Source: Paracoccaceae bacterium Fryx2 (GTDB lineage: Bacteria; Pseudomonadota; Alphaproteobacteria; Rhodobacterales; Rhodobacteraceae). Taken from it: 64,000 bases of DNA. Positions within the stretch are counted from its first letter, which is position 1. Each line of letters begins with the position of its first letter. The notes beneath the pieces are model-generated. The model was not told the origin of the DNA and searched no databases. It saw nothing but the letters and a program-made list of their open reading frames with translations. Below are positions 18,344 to 27,258 of the stretch, in pieces. The stretch is taken from NCBI GenBank assembly GCA_032334235.1, contig JAVSGI010000005.1, forward strand, positions 1,054,001-1,118,000, given 5' to 3'. The position numbers were made by a program, and so were the translations under genes.

Positions 18344-20184
18344 TGCTCCATCAGCACGAAATGCTTCGGGGCCACCTCGACATAGGTCGAGGGTGCCGGC
18401 TGATAGCTGAGCGGGAAGATCGGCGAAACGATCGGCTTGTGCTCGACCTCGCCGCGCAGCACCCGGCGGCGCGGATCGGCCACCGGCACCGCCGACAGTA
18501 GCGACATGGTATAGGGATGCGACGGGTTGCCGAACACCGAGGCGCGGGGACCAAGTTCGACGATCCGACCCAGATACATCACCCCGACCGTATGGCTGAC
18601 CCGCTCCACCACCGCCATGTCATGGCTGATGAACAGGATCGAGATGCCCAGATCCTGCTGCAACTCCAGGAGCAGGTTCAGCACCTGCGCCTGCACCGAG
18701 ACATCCAGCGCCGACACGGCCTCATCCGCAATCAGCAGCTTGGGGTTCAGCGCCAGCGCGCGGGCGATTGCCACCCGCTGGCGCTGCCCGCCCGACAACT
18801 CGTGCGGAAAGCGGTTGAGGAAGCTGCGCGGCAGTTCCACCCGGTCGAACAGCGCCGCCACCCGGTCGGTCAGCGCCTGCCCGGACACCAGATTGTAGTT
18901 GCGCAAGGGTTCTGCAACCTGGTCGCACAGCCGCATCCGGGGGTTGAGGCTGGCGAAGGGGTCCTGAAACACCATCTGCATCTCGCGCCGCGCGGCGCGC
19001 AGGTCGCTGTCGTCCAGCTTCAGCACATCCTTGCCGTCGATCAGCACCTCGCCCGAGGTCGGCTCGACCAGCCGCAGGATCGACCGGCCGCAGCTCGACT
19101 TGCCGCAGCCCGATTCGCCGACCAGCGACAGGGTCTGCCCGGCGAGGATGGAGAACGACACATCCTCGACCGCATGGACATTCGCCACCAGCCGCCGCAA
19201 CAGGCCACCGCGCACCGGAAAGCGCGTCGTCAGGTGCTTCACGTCCAGATAGACCTGCCGCCCGGCCGTGCCGAAATCCTTGGGTGCTGGCCGTGCCACC
19301 GCCGCCCGCGCCCCGCCGGGGCCGCCGCGTGCCAGCAGTTTCATCGGCTCGGGGGCGTCGCGCCCCGCCATCTCGCCCAGACGCGGCACGGCGGCGATCA
19401 GCGCCTTGGTGTAATCGTGCTGCGGGTCCTCGAAGATCTGCTCGGCCAGCCCCTCCTCGACCTTCAGGCCGCGATACATCACCACCACGCGGTCGGCCAT
19501 CTGCGCCACCACCGCCATGTCATGGGTGATGAACAGCACCGCCGTGCCCTTTTCGCGCTTCAGCCGGTCGATCAGCGCCAGAATCTCGGCCTGGATAGTG
19601 ACATCCAACGCCGTGGTCGGCTCGTCGCAGATCAGCAGGCGAGGCTCGCAGGCCAGCGCCATCGCGATCACCACGCGCTGCCGCATCCCCCCCGAAAGCT
19701 CGTGCGGGTATTGAAGCATCCGCCGTTCCGGTTCCGACATCCGCACCATGCGCAAAAGGTCCAGCGCGCGCACCTCGGCCTCATCCTGCGTCATCTCGCG
19801 GTGGACGCGCAGCCCTTCGGTCAACTGCCGCCCCACGGTGAATACCGGGTTCAGGCTGGTCATCGGTTCCTGAAAGATCATCCCGATCTCGTTGCCGCGG
19901 ATCTGGCGCATGGTTTCGCCATCTGCCCCGACAAGGTCGATCTGCCCGCCATCCTTGCGTTTCAACAGGATGCGCCCGCCCGCGATGGCACCGCCGCCGA
20001 ATTCCACCAGCCGCATCACCGACAGCGACGACACCGACTTGCCCGACCCGCTTTCGCCCACCACGCAGACGCACTCGCCGGGCCGGATGGAAAACGACAC
20101 ATCCTCGACCCCCGTCACCCGCCCGTCATTGGTCTCGAAATCCACCCGCAGATTCTCGATGGTCAGCAACGGCGTGTCGAGCAT
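18340..20184 (-). CDS. Dipeptide/oligopeptide ABC transporter, fused double ATPase
   Basis: The 614-residue protein carries two complete ABC nucleotide-binding domains in one chain, equivalent to DppD plus DppF. The first has Walker A GESGSGKS, signature ELSGGMRQR and Walker B LLICDEPTTALD. The second has GESGCGKSS, ELSGGQRQR and LLIADEAVSALD (with Ala instead of Pro after DE). Each domain ends with the oligopeptide-family tail. It is divergent from a peptide-type binding protein and two permeases, which lack their own ATPase, so it very likely powers them. Its stop overlaps the argE-like start. Confidence 0.92.
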   Translation of the reverse strand: MLDTPLLTIENLRVDFETNDGRVTGVEDVSFSIRPGECVCVVGESGSGKSVSSLSVMRLVEFGGGAIAGGRILLKRKDGGQIDLVGADGETMRQIRGNEIGMIFQEPMTSLNPVFTVGRQLTEGLRVHREMTQDEAEVRALDLLRMVRMSEPERRMLQYPHELSGGMRQRVVIAMALACEPRLLICDEPTTALDVTIQAEILALIDRLKREKGTAVLFITHDMAVVAQMADRVVVMYRGLKVEEGLAEQIFEDPQHDYTKALIAAVPRLGEMAGRDAPEPMKLLARGGPGGARAAVARPAPKDFGTAGRQVYLDVKHLTTRFPVRGGLLRRLVANVHAVEDVSFSILAGQTLSLVGESGCGKSSCGRSILRLVEPTSGEVLIDGKDVLKLDDSDLRAARREMQMVFQDPFASLNPRMRLCDQVAEPLRNYNLVSGQALTDRVAALFDRVELPRSFLNRFPHELSGGQRQRVAIARALALNPKLLIADEAVSALDVSVQAQVLNLLLELQQDLGISILFISHDMAVVERVSHTVGVMYLGRIVELGPRASVFGNPSHPYTMSLLSAVPVADPRRRVLRGEVEHKPIVSPIFPLSYQPAPSTYVEVAPKHFVLMEQ

Positions 20185-20559
20185 GGGGCATCCTTTGCGG
20201 CGGAAGGGGCATCCGGGCAGGCTAGCGACAGGGCGGGGGGCAAGTCAAACCCTGACGCAATCTGCCCGGCAACGGTCGCGCGGTCTGCCCGCCATGGGGC
20301 AGCCCTGCCCTGCCCTTGTGCAGCCGACCCGACGCAGCGACACCCGGCGCACAAGTCTCTTGCTTTTTGGAATGAAATGCGCGGAGACTTGGCGTCAAGT
20401 CATCACGACCCAAACAAAATCCTGATCAAGGATATGCGCCCTGACCCGACCTGCCCGCCGCAAAACCCCGTCTGCCGACCGGTCGCTTTCATCGGCAGAC
20501 ATGGCCGTGACACAAGCAGCACACGGCAGGGCCGAAGACTTCCCAACAAGGAGATTCCG
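20185..20559. other. Divergent control region of the first peptide ABC locus
   Basis: No gene is seen in this 375-bp region between the double-ATPase gene (minus) and the binding-protein gene (plus), so promoters for both units must lie here. A small inverted repeat ATCCT-GATCA-AGGAT sits at 20419-20433. A clean AAGGAG Shine-Dalgarno (20548-20553) precedes the binding-protein ATG. I could not assign -35/-10 boxes with confidence. Confidence 0.6.
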
Positions 20560-22260
20560 ATGAAACTCAAGACCCTGCTTCTTGGCGCCGGTGCGGCTTT
20601 GGCCCTTGCACCCGCCGCCTTTGCCGAACGCGGTGCGGACGGCAACGTGAACATCATCTACTGGCAGGCGCCCTCGACGCTGAACCCCTACCTGTCCTCG
20701 GGCACCAAGGATGTCGAATCCGCCAGCCTGGTGCTGGAACCGCTGGCCGGGTTCAACGAACTGGGCGAGGTGATCCCGCGTCTGGTGACCGAAGTGCCGA
20801 CGGTCGAAAACGGCGGCGTCTCGGCCGACCTGACCACGATCACCTGGAAGCTGATTCCGGGGCTTCTGTGGTCCGACGGCACGCCCGTGACGGCGGAAGA
20901 CGCGGTGTTCACCCACGCCTATTGCACCGACCCGGCGGGCGGCTGCGCCCAGCTCGCCCGCTACGAGGGCGTGCAGTCGGTCGAGGCGGTGGATGCGACC
21001 ACGATCAAGGTCACCTTCACCTCGCCGAAACCGAACCCCTATCAGGCCTTTGTCGGCGCAACCTCGCCGCTGCTGCAGAAGGCGCAGTTCGCCAACTGCC
21101 TTGGCGCCGCCGCATCCACCTGCACCGACGCCAACTTCAAGCCGATCGGCACCGGGCCGTTCGTCGTGACCGAATTCCGCACCAATGACGTGATCCAGCT
21201 TGCCGCCAACCCGAACTACCGCGACCCGGCAAAACCGGCCTTCGCGACCGTCAACTTCAAGGGCGGCGGCGATGCGGCGGCGGCGGCGCGGGCGGTGCTG
21301 GAAACCGGCGAGTTCGACTATGCCTGGAACCTGCAACTGGCCCCCGACGTGCTGGCGGGAATGCAGTCGGCCGGCAAGGGCAAGGTGATCAACGCCTTCG
21401 GCACGCTGGTCGAGCGCATCGAGATGAACATGACCGACCCCTCGCCCTCGCTGCCCGAAGGCGAGCGTGCCACCGCCAAGCATCCCCACCCGATCCTGTC
21501 CGACATCCGGGTGCGGACTGCGCTGTCGAAGGCCATCGACCGCAACCTGCTGGTCGAAATCGGCTACGGCCCCGCCGGCCGCGCCACCTGCAACCTCGTG
21601 CCCGCGCCTGCGATGTTCGCCTCGGACAACACCGGCTGCATCGAGCAGGACATGGAGGGTGCGAAGGCGCTGCTCGACGAGGCCGGCTGGGTGGTCGGCG
21701 CCGACGGCAAGCGCGAGAAGGACGGCAAGAAGCTGTCGCTGCTGTTCCAGTCCTCGACCAACGCCGTGCGCCAGGATTTCCAGGCGCTGATCAAACAATG
21801 GTGGGATGAACTGGGTGTCACGACCGAGTTGAAGAACGTCGATGCCTCGGTGTTCTTCGGCGGCGATGCGGGATCGCCCGACACCTTCCAGAAGTTCTAT
21901 GCCGACGTGGAAATGTACGCCAACAACTTCGACGGCACCGACCCCGAGCCCTACCTTGCGCAATACACCTGCGACAAGGCCCCGCGTCCGGAAACCCAGT
22001 GGCAGGGCGAAAACGTCAATCGCTTCTGCGACCCGGCCTATGACGCGCTGGTCGTCGAACTGGGGCAGACCGGCGAGATGGACAAGCGCGCCGAACTGGC
22101 CAAGAAGATGAACGACATGCTGACCAAGGACAGCATGGTGGTGGTGCCGCTGGTGGACCGCGGCCGCAACTCGGGCCAGTCGGTGACGCTGGGCGGCGTG
22201 ATCCTGAACACCTGGGATTCCGAACTGTGGAACGCCTCGGACTGGTACCGCGTGAAGTGA
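20560..22260 (+). CDS. Peptide/opine-type ABC transporter substrate-binding protein
   Basis: This periplasmic binding protein of the family 5 (DppA/OppA) type captures substrate for the permeases encoded next. The 566-residue product has a signal peptide with cleavage near PAAFA-ERGA. Family features include LNPYLSSGTKDVES, an internal GTGPFVVTEFR and RVRTALSKAIDRNLLVEIGYG-like lobes. The ATG at 20560 follows AAGGAG. Two hairpins follow the stop (22264-22339), before the first permease, which could raise its expression over the permeases. Substrate unknown; neighbouring deacylases suggest an N-acyl amino acid or peptide. Confidence 0.9.
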   Translation: MKLKTLLLGAGAALALAPAAFAERGADGNVNIIYWQAPSTLNPYLSSGTKDVESASLVLEPLAGFNELGEVIPRLVTEVPTVENGGVSADLTTITWKLIPGLLWSDGTPVTAEDAVFTHAYCTDPAGGCAQLARYEGVQSVEAVDATTIKVTFTSPKPNPYQAFVGATSPLLQKAQFANCLGAAASTCTDANFKPIGTGPFVVTEFRTNDVIQLAANPNYRDPAKPAFATVNFKGGGDAAAAARAVLETGEFDYAWNLQLAPDVLAGMQSAGKGKVINAFGTLVERIEMNMTDPSPSLPEGERATAKHPHPILSDIRVRTALSKAIDRNLLVEIGYGPAGRATCNLVPAPAMFASDNTGCIEQDMEGAKALLDEAGWVVGADGKREKDGKKLSLLFQSSTNAVRQDFQALIKQWWDELGVTTELKNVDASVFFGGDAGSPDTFQKFYADVEMYANNFDGTDPEPYLAQYTCDKAPRPETQWQGENVNRFCDPAYDALVVELGQTGEMDKRAELAKKMNDMLTKDSMVVVPLVDRGRNSGQSVTLGGVILNTWDSELWNASDWYRVK

Positions 22261-22263
22261 TCT

Positions 22264-22300
22264 GACGCCGGATTGCCGGGAGGTTTGCCCGGCGGGCGTC
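22264..22300 (+). terminator. Stem-loop immediately after the binding-protein gene
   Basis: A compound hairpin starts 3 nt after the stop codon: outer pairs GACGCC/GGCGTC (22264-22269 with 22295-22300) and inner pairs GCCGGG/CCCGGC (22275-22280 with 22288-22293). No U-run follows, so it may be a 3' stabiliser or a partial terminator. Confidence 0.5.
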
Positions 22301-22316
22301 GTGATCGCGGCAAAGG

Positions 22317-22367
22317 CCGGGGGGCTGTCTGCCCCCCGGACCCCCCGAGGATATTTTCAAACAGAAG
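22317..22367 (+). repeat. Dispersed GC-hairpin repeat, copy 3, between binding protein and permease
   Basis: The stem CCGGGGGGC/GCCCCCCGG (22317-22325 and 22331-22339) with loop TGTCT is followed by ACCCCCCGAGGATATTTTC and an A-rich tail. It matches the copies at 12884 and 14538. Here it lies inside an operon. Confidence 0.7.
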
Positions 22368-22421
22368 AAGGGGAAGGGCGCGGCTGCCCCTCCACGTGGC
22401 TCCTGAACCGAGGTGTTGCCC

Positions 22422-23429
22422 ATGCTGACCTACACGTTGCGACGGTTGCTGCTGGCGATACCGACGCTTCTGTTCATCAGTCTTGTCATTTTCCTGCTGC
22501 TGGACCTGGCACCCGGCGACCCGATGAGCCAGGTGCCCCTGACCGTGCCGCCCGAGGTCAAGGCCAAGATGCGCGAGGCGCTGGGGGCGGACCAGCCGAT
22601 GGTGGTGCGGTATCTGTTGTGGCTGAAGCAGTTCTTCGTGATCGAGCCGCTGCATGTGATCGACAACCTGTTCGGCAGCAATTTCGCCGACGGGGCGCAG
22701 CGCATCGTTTCCTGGCAGTCGCGCAGCCCGGTGGCCGACACCATCGCCGAGCGCCTGCCGCAGACCCTGACGGTGATCGGCTGTTCCTACCTGCTGGGGG
22801 TGGCGATCGCGCTGCCGATCGGGGTCTATTCGGCCTACCGGCAATACAGCTGGTTCGACCAGATCGGCACCTTCGTGTCGATGGTCGGGTTTTCGGTGCC
22901 GACCTTCTTTACCGGCGTGCTGCTGATCGTGGTCTTTTCGGTCAACCTCGGCTGGTTTCCCTCGATCTACGACACCACGCTGCAGGTCACCGACTGGGAG
23001 AGTTTCGGCCGCCAGGTGCGGCAGATGGCGATGCCGGTGGCGGTGCTGGGGCTTTACAATGCGGCGCAGATCAGCCGCTACATGCGGTCCTCCATGCTGG
23101 AAAACCTGAGCCAGGACTATGTGCGAACCGCGCGCGCCAAGGGGCTTTCGGAACGGGCGGTGGTGCTGCGCCATGTGCTGCGCAACTCGATGATCCCGGT
23201 GGTGACGGTGATCGCCATGGGCATCCCGACCATCTTCGGCGGTGCGATCATCACCGAGCAGGTGTTCAAGGTGAACGGCCTCGGCGCGCTGCTGATCACC
23301 GCGATCTATGCCAACGACATTCCGATGGTGCAGACGCTGACCTTCATCTTTGCCGTGCTGATCGTGATGTTCAACCTGGTTGCCGACATCCTGTATGGCA
23401 TCCTTGACCCGAGGATCCGCTATGACTGA
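22422..23429 (+). CDS. Dipeptide-type ABC transporter permease (DppB/OppB family)
   Basis: This inner-membrane permease forms half of the translocation channel. The 335-residue product begins with the family N-terminal helix MLTYTLRRLLLAIPTLLFIS and the LAPGDP motif. It has about six helices and the cytoplasmic EAA loop YVRTARAKGLSERAVVLRHVLRN that docks the ATPase. The ATG at 22422 is preferred to a GTG at 22413. Its end overlaps the second permease start by 8 nt. Confidence 0.93.
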   Translation: MLTYTLRRLLLAIPTLLFISLVIFLLLDLAPGDPMSQVPLTVPPEVKAKMREALGADQPMVVRYLLWLKQFFVIEPLHVIDNLFGSNFADGAQRIVSWQSRSPVADTIAERLPQTLTVIGCSYLLGVAIALPIGVYSAYRQYSWFDQIGTFVSMVGFSVPTFFTGVLLIVVFSVNLGWFPSIYDTTLQVTDWESFGRQVRQMAMPVAVLGLYNAAQISRYMRSSMLENLSQDYVRTARAKGLSERAVVLRHVLRNSMIPVVTVIAMGIPTIFGGAIITEQVFKVNGLGALLITAIYANDIPMVQTLTFIFAVLIVMFNLVADILYGILDPRIRYD

Positions 23430-24336
23430 GGCCGCCACGACCGAACCCGTCGCGAAGAAATCCCGCAGCCAGTGGCATGACGTGTGGCGGCAGTTCCGCT
23501 CGCATCGCGGGGCGCTGATCGGGGCGGCGGTGTTCCTGCTGCTGGTGGCGGGGGTGCTGCTGGGGCCGCTGGTCTGGCAGGTGGAGCCCACCTTCATCGA
23601 CATCCGGGCCCGCAACCTCGGCCCCAGTCTGGCGCATCCGTTCGGCACCGACCAGCTGGGGCGCGACATCCTGGCCCGGATGATGGCGGGCGGCAAGGTG
23701 TCGATCGCCGTGGGGCTGACGGCGATGGTGATCTCGATCCTGCTGGGCAGCACGATCGGGGTGCTGGCGGGCTATTTCCGCTGGCTTGACAACATCCTGA
23801 TGCGGACCACGGACCTGTTTCTGGCCCTGCCGCTGCTGCCCCTGCTGCTGGTGATGGTGATGCTGTTCCGCGAGACGCTGTCGGGGATGTTCGGGCCCGA
23901 GATGGGCACCTTCATCCTGATCGTGTTCGCCATCGGCGTCACCTCGTGGATGCAGTCGGCCCGCATCGTGCGCGGCGAGGTGCTGGCGCTGAAGGAGCGG
24001 GAGTTCGTGCTGGCGGCGCGGTCGATCGGCACCTCGCCCGCCAAGATGATCCTCCGCCACATCCTGCCCAACGTGATGTCGCCGATCATGGTGGCGGCGA
24101 CGCTGGGCATCGCCTCGGCGATCATCACCGAAAGCGCGCTGTCGTTCCTCGGGCTGGGTTTTCCGCCGGACTTCCCGACCTGGGGGCGGCTGCTGTTCGA
24201 CGGGGTGGACTACCTGCAGCAATACCCCGAGCGGGTGATCTGGCCCGGCCTTGCAATATCGCTGACGGTGCTGAGCGTGAACTACATCGGCGACGGGCTG
24301 CGCGACGCGCTCGACCCGCGGATCCGGGGGCGGTAA
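23422..24336 (+). CDS. Dipeptide-type ABC transporter permease (DppC/OppC family)
   Basis: This is the second permease of the locus. The 304-residue product has the OppC-type N-terminal segment (RSQWHDVWRQFRSHRGALIG), the conserved HPFGTDQLGRDILARMM, and the EAA loop EFVLAARSIGTSPAKMILRHI. It ends NYIGDGLRDALDPRIRGR, typical of the family. It overlaps the first permease and converges on the DUF3422 gene with only 6 nt between stops. No ATPase follows, which supports pairing with the divergent double ATPase. Confidence 0.93.
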   Translation: MTEAATTEPVAKKSRSQWHDVWRQFRSHRGALIGAAVFLLLVAGVLLGPLVWQVEPTFIDIRARNLGPSLAHPFGTDQLGRDILARMMAGGKVSIAVGLTAMVISILLGSTIGVLAGYFRWLDNILMRTTDLFLALPLLPLLLVMVMLFRETLSGMFGPEMGTFILIVFAIGVTSWMQSARIVRGEVLALKEREFVLAARSIGTSPAKMILRHILPNVMSPIMVAATLGIASAIITESALSFLGLGFPPDFPTWGRLLFDGVDYLQQYPERVIWPGLAISLTVLSVNYIGDGLRDALDPRIRGR

Positions 24337-24342
24337 GCGCGC

Positions 24343-25626
24343 TCAGTCCACGCGGTTGCGGATGCGGCGGACGGTTATCCAGACGGCCAGCACCACCAGC
24401 GGCGTCAGCACCGCCGTGGCCAAGCCCTTGGAGATGCCGAAAGGCTCGGTGACGGGATAGACGGCATAGGCCGCGAGGCTGACCGCGTAATAGCTGATCG
24501 CCACCACCGAGAGTCCCTCGACCGTGTGCTGCAGGCGCAGGGCAAGATCGGCACGGCGGTCCATGCTTTCCAGCAGCTTCTGGTTCTGCGCCGACCGGTC
24601 GACATCGACCCGCGTGCGCAGCAGTTCGGCGGCGCGCTGCGCCCGTTCGGCCAGCGATTGCAGCCGCCCTTCGGCCGATTTCACCGTCCGCATCGCCGGT
24701 TCATAGCGGCGCATCATGAATTCGCCGAAGGTCTGGCGGCCGTTGATCCGCACCTCGCGCAGCACCTCGATGCGCTGGTTCATGATCGCCTCGTAGGCCG
24801 CCGTCGCCCCGAAGCGGAACGAGAACTGCACAGCCAGGCTTTCCAGTTCGGCCGAGATCGCCAGCAGCTCGTGCAGCGTGTCCTCGGGGCTGCGGGCATC
24901 GCCGTCGATGGTGTTGACCAGCGCCGACAGCTTGGGGTCAAGCTTGTTCAGCTGCTGCGTCAGGATCTGCGACCGTATCAGCCCCAGCATCGACATGGCA
25001 CGGTAGGTCTCGATCTCGCACAGGCGCTGCACGATGCGCCCGACCCGCCGCGCCCCGGTGCCGGGTTTCACGAACACCGCCATCCGCATGTGGCCCGCCG
25101 CGTCGATGCGGAAATCGCAGGCCACGACGGCCACCTCATCGACCACGCGCGACGAGGCGAGGCTTTCGGGAACGAACCAGCTTTCCAGCCGCGCGGTGAT
25201 CTCGGCCTCGTCCTCGGGCATTTCCTCGATGTGGATCAGCAGCGACACCAGCCGCTTGCCCGGGGCGCGCGACAGCCAGTCCTCGGGAAAGACCGCGGCC
25301 ATGGCCGGATCGAACGGGCGCCCGGGCAGGCCGGGGGCAAAGCCGGAATAGGTCACGAATTCGCTGTGGCTTTCCCAGGTCAGCAGGTGCCGCCCCATCG
25401 GGCCGGCGAAATGCGTGGCCTCGGGCTGCGGCTGCGTGCCGCCGAAGCGGGCCAGCAGGTCCAGCAGGTGCGCGCGGTCCGCCGTGCGGTCGCGGTTGGC
25501 GGCGTCGACCGGCTCCTTGATCGCGATGAACACCGCCTGGCTCGGAACATCCAGTTCGGGGAACGGGCGGGCGTGCAGTTCGTTGGCAAGGCGATAGCGC
25601 AGCGGATGGTCTTCGATCGGGGACAT
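24343..25626 (-). CDS. DUF3422 family membrane protein
   Basis: The 427-residue product has the DUF3422 hallmark LANELHARPFPEL at its N-terminus and a large cytoplasmic region with a helical stretch rich in Arg/Glu. Two membrane helices lie near the C-terminus (about residues 360-385 and 393-415). The function of the family is unknown. The ATG at 25626 is chosen over an upstream in-frame start because NELHARPF then sits at the normal place. It lies downstream of pntB but is separated by hairpins, so it probably has its own promoter. Confidence 0.88.
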   Translation of the reverse strand: MSPIEDHPLRYRLANELHARPFPELDVPSQAVFIAIKEPVDAANRDRTADRAHLLDLLARFGGTQPQPEATHFAGPMGRHLLTWESHSEFVTYSGFAPGLPGRPFDPAMAAVFPEDWLSRAPGKRLVSLLIHIEEMPEDEAEITARLESWFVPESLASSRVVDEVAVVACDFRIDAAGHMRMAVFVKPGTGARRVGRIVQRLCEIETYRAMSMLGLIRSQILTQQLNKLDPKLSALVNTIDGDARSPEDTLHELLAISAELESLAVQFSFRFGATAAYEAIMNQRIEVLREVRINGRQTFGEFMMRRYEPAMRTVKSAEGRLQSLAERAQRAAELLRTRVDVDRSAQNQKLLESMDRRADLALRLQHTVEGLSVVAISYYAVSLAAYAVYPVTEPFGISKGLATAVLTPLVVLAVWITVRRIRNRVD

Positions 25627-25747
25627 GGGGGCCTCTGGCGCAGCGGGGGCATGATCCGGATGTAGTCGCCTTTTCCGGGCGATTCCAGCGAATTGCCGGA
25701 ATACATCGGCATGCCGGGCGCATCGCACCTGCGGCGGCGGCACGACG

Positions 25748-25799
25748 CCCCCGGCCTTGGTCGGGCCGGGGGCGGTGCAGGAATTTTCGTAGAAAATTC
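25748..25799 (-). terminator. Double hairpin after pntB
   Basis: Reading on the minus strand after pntB, the first element is the palindrome GAATTTTC-GTA-GAAAATTC (25781-25799). The second is a GC stem CCCCCGGCC/GGCCGGGGG (25748-25756 with 25764-25772). Their place just after pntB suggests a terminator. The AT palindrome is a member of the repeat family also at 6241 and 41586. Confidence 0.55.
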
Positions 25800-25812
25800 G
25801 CGGCGGTCGCGA

Positions 25813-27246
25813 TCAGTCGATCATCGGCAACAGCGAGTCGAGGGATTTCTTTGCGTCGCCATAGAACATTCGGGTGTTTTCCTTGAAGAACAGCGGATTC
25901 TCGATGCCGGAATACCCGGTTCCCTGGCCGCGTTTCGACACGAACACCTGTTTGGCCTTCCAGCATTCCAGCACCGGCATCCCGGCGATCGGGCTGTTGG
26001 GGTCTTCCTGTGCCGCCGGGTTCACGATGTCGTTCGAGCCGATCACGATGGCCACATCGGTGGTGGGGAAATCCTCGTTGATCTCGTCCATCTCCAGCAC
26101 GATGTCATAGGGCACCTTGGCCTCGGCCAGCAGCACGTTCATGTGCCCCGGCAGACGCCCCGCCACCGGATGGATGGCGAAGCGCACCGTCTTGCCCTTC
26201 GCACGCAGCTTGCGGGTCAACTCGCTGACCGACTGCTGCGCCTGCGCCACCGCCATGCCGTAGCCCGGGATGATGATCACCGAATCCGCATCGTTCAGCG
26301 CGGCGGCCACCCCTTCGGCGTCGATGGCGATCTGCTCGCCCGCGATTTCCATCGCCGGGCCGCTGGTGTTGCCGAAACCGCCCAGGATCACCGAGATGAA
26401 CGACCGGTTCATCGCCTTGCACATGATGTAGCTCAGGATCGCGCCCGAAGACCCGACCAGCGCGCCGGTCACGATCAAGAGGTCGTTGCCCAGCGTGAAG
26501 CCGATCGCCGCCGCCGCCCAGCCGGAATAGCTGTTCAGCATCGACACGACCACCGGCATGTCGGCGCCGCCGATGCCCATGATCAGGTGATAGCCGATGA
26601 AGAACGCCAGCAGCGTCATCAGCAGCAGCGCCCAGATCCCGGCATCGTTGAAGTAAAGCACGCCCAGCGCCACAGACCCCGCCGCGGCGGCCGCGTTCAG
26701 GATGTGCCCGCCCGGCAGCTTCTTCGCCTTGCCGTCAACCTTGCCCGCCAGCTTTCCGAAGGCCACCACCGACCCGGTGAAGGTCACCGCCCCGATGAAC
26801 ACGCCAAGGAAGACCTCGACCCGCAGGATGGCAATCTCGACTGCGCTCTTCTCGGCCAGCTTGCTGGCAAAGCCGATCAGGCTCTGGCGTGCCGTGTCGT
26901 CCATGCCCAGCACGCGGGCGAGTTCGATGTCGGCGTTGAAGCCGATGAACACCGCCGCGAGGCCGACGAAGGAATGCAGCGCCGCCACCAGTTGCGGCAT
27001 TTCCGTCATCTGCACCCGGGTCGCCACCATCACGCCCAGCACGGACCCGATCGCCACCATCACCGCGATGATCCAGACGTTCGCCACGTCGGGCGAAAAC
27101 ACCGTGGCCGCCACCGCCAGCGCCATGCCGACAATGCCGTACCACACCGCGCGCTTGGCGCTTTCCTGCCCCGAAAGCCCGCCCAGCGACAGGATGAACA
27201 GAACAGCCGCCGCGATATAGGCAGCCTGTACGATACCAATGCTCAT
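25813..27246 (-). CDS. pntB: NAD(P) transhydrogenase subunit beta
   Basis: PntB and PntA form the proton-pumping transhydrogenase that reduces NADP+ with NADH using the proton gradient. The 477-residue product has about nine N-terminal membrane helices and a C-terminal NADP-binding domain. That domain shows [34 protein letters not shown] and the signature [17 protein letters not shown]. The ATG at 27246 has AAGGAGG just upstream; a GTG at 27252 is less likely. It follows pntA by 12 nt. Confidence 0.96.
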   Translation of the reverse strand: MSIGIVQAAYIAAAVLFILSLGGLSGQESAKRAVWYGIVGMALAVAATVFSPDVANVWIIAVMVAIGSVLGVMVATRVQMTEMPQLVAALHSFVGLAAVFIGFNADIELARVLGMDDTARQSLIGFASKLAEKSAVEIAILRVEVFLGVFIGAVTFTGSVVAFGKLAGKVDGKAKKLPGGHILNAAAAAGSVALGVLYFNDAGIWALLLMTLLAFFIGYHLIMGIGGADMPVVVSMLNSYSGWAAAAIGFTLGNDLLIVTGALVGSSGAILSYIMCKAMNRSFISVILGGFGNTSGPAMEIAGEQIAIDAEGVAAALNDADSVIIIPGYGMAVAQAQQSVSELTRKLRAKGKTVRFAIHPVAGRLPGHMNVLLAEAKVPYDIVLEMDEINEDFPTTDVAIVIGSNDIVNPAAQEDPNSPIAGMPVLECWKAKQVFVSKRGQGTGYSGIENPLFFKENTRMFYGDAKKSLDSLLPMID

Positions 27247-27258
27247 GGCCACCCCTCC

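Noticed and set aside
20419-20433. Same regulatory motif as the dpp array (ATCCT-N5-AGGAT) upstream of the other binding protein
   Set aside because: Only 5 bp per arm match and the flanks differ. A single such match in 375 bp is close to chance; kept only as a note.
18517-20559. Plus-strand open frame upstream of and in frame with the first binding protein
   Set aside because: It is antisense to the double ATPase and has shadow composition; the signal peptide and AAGGAG place the true start at 20560.
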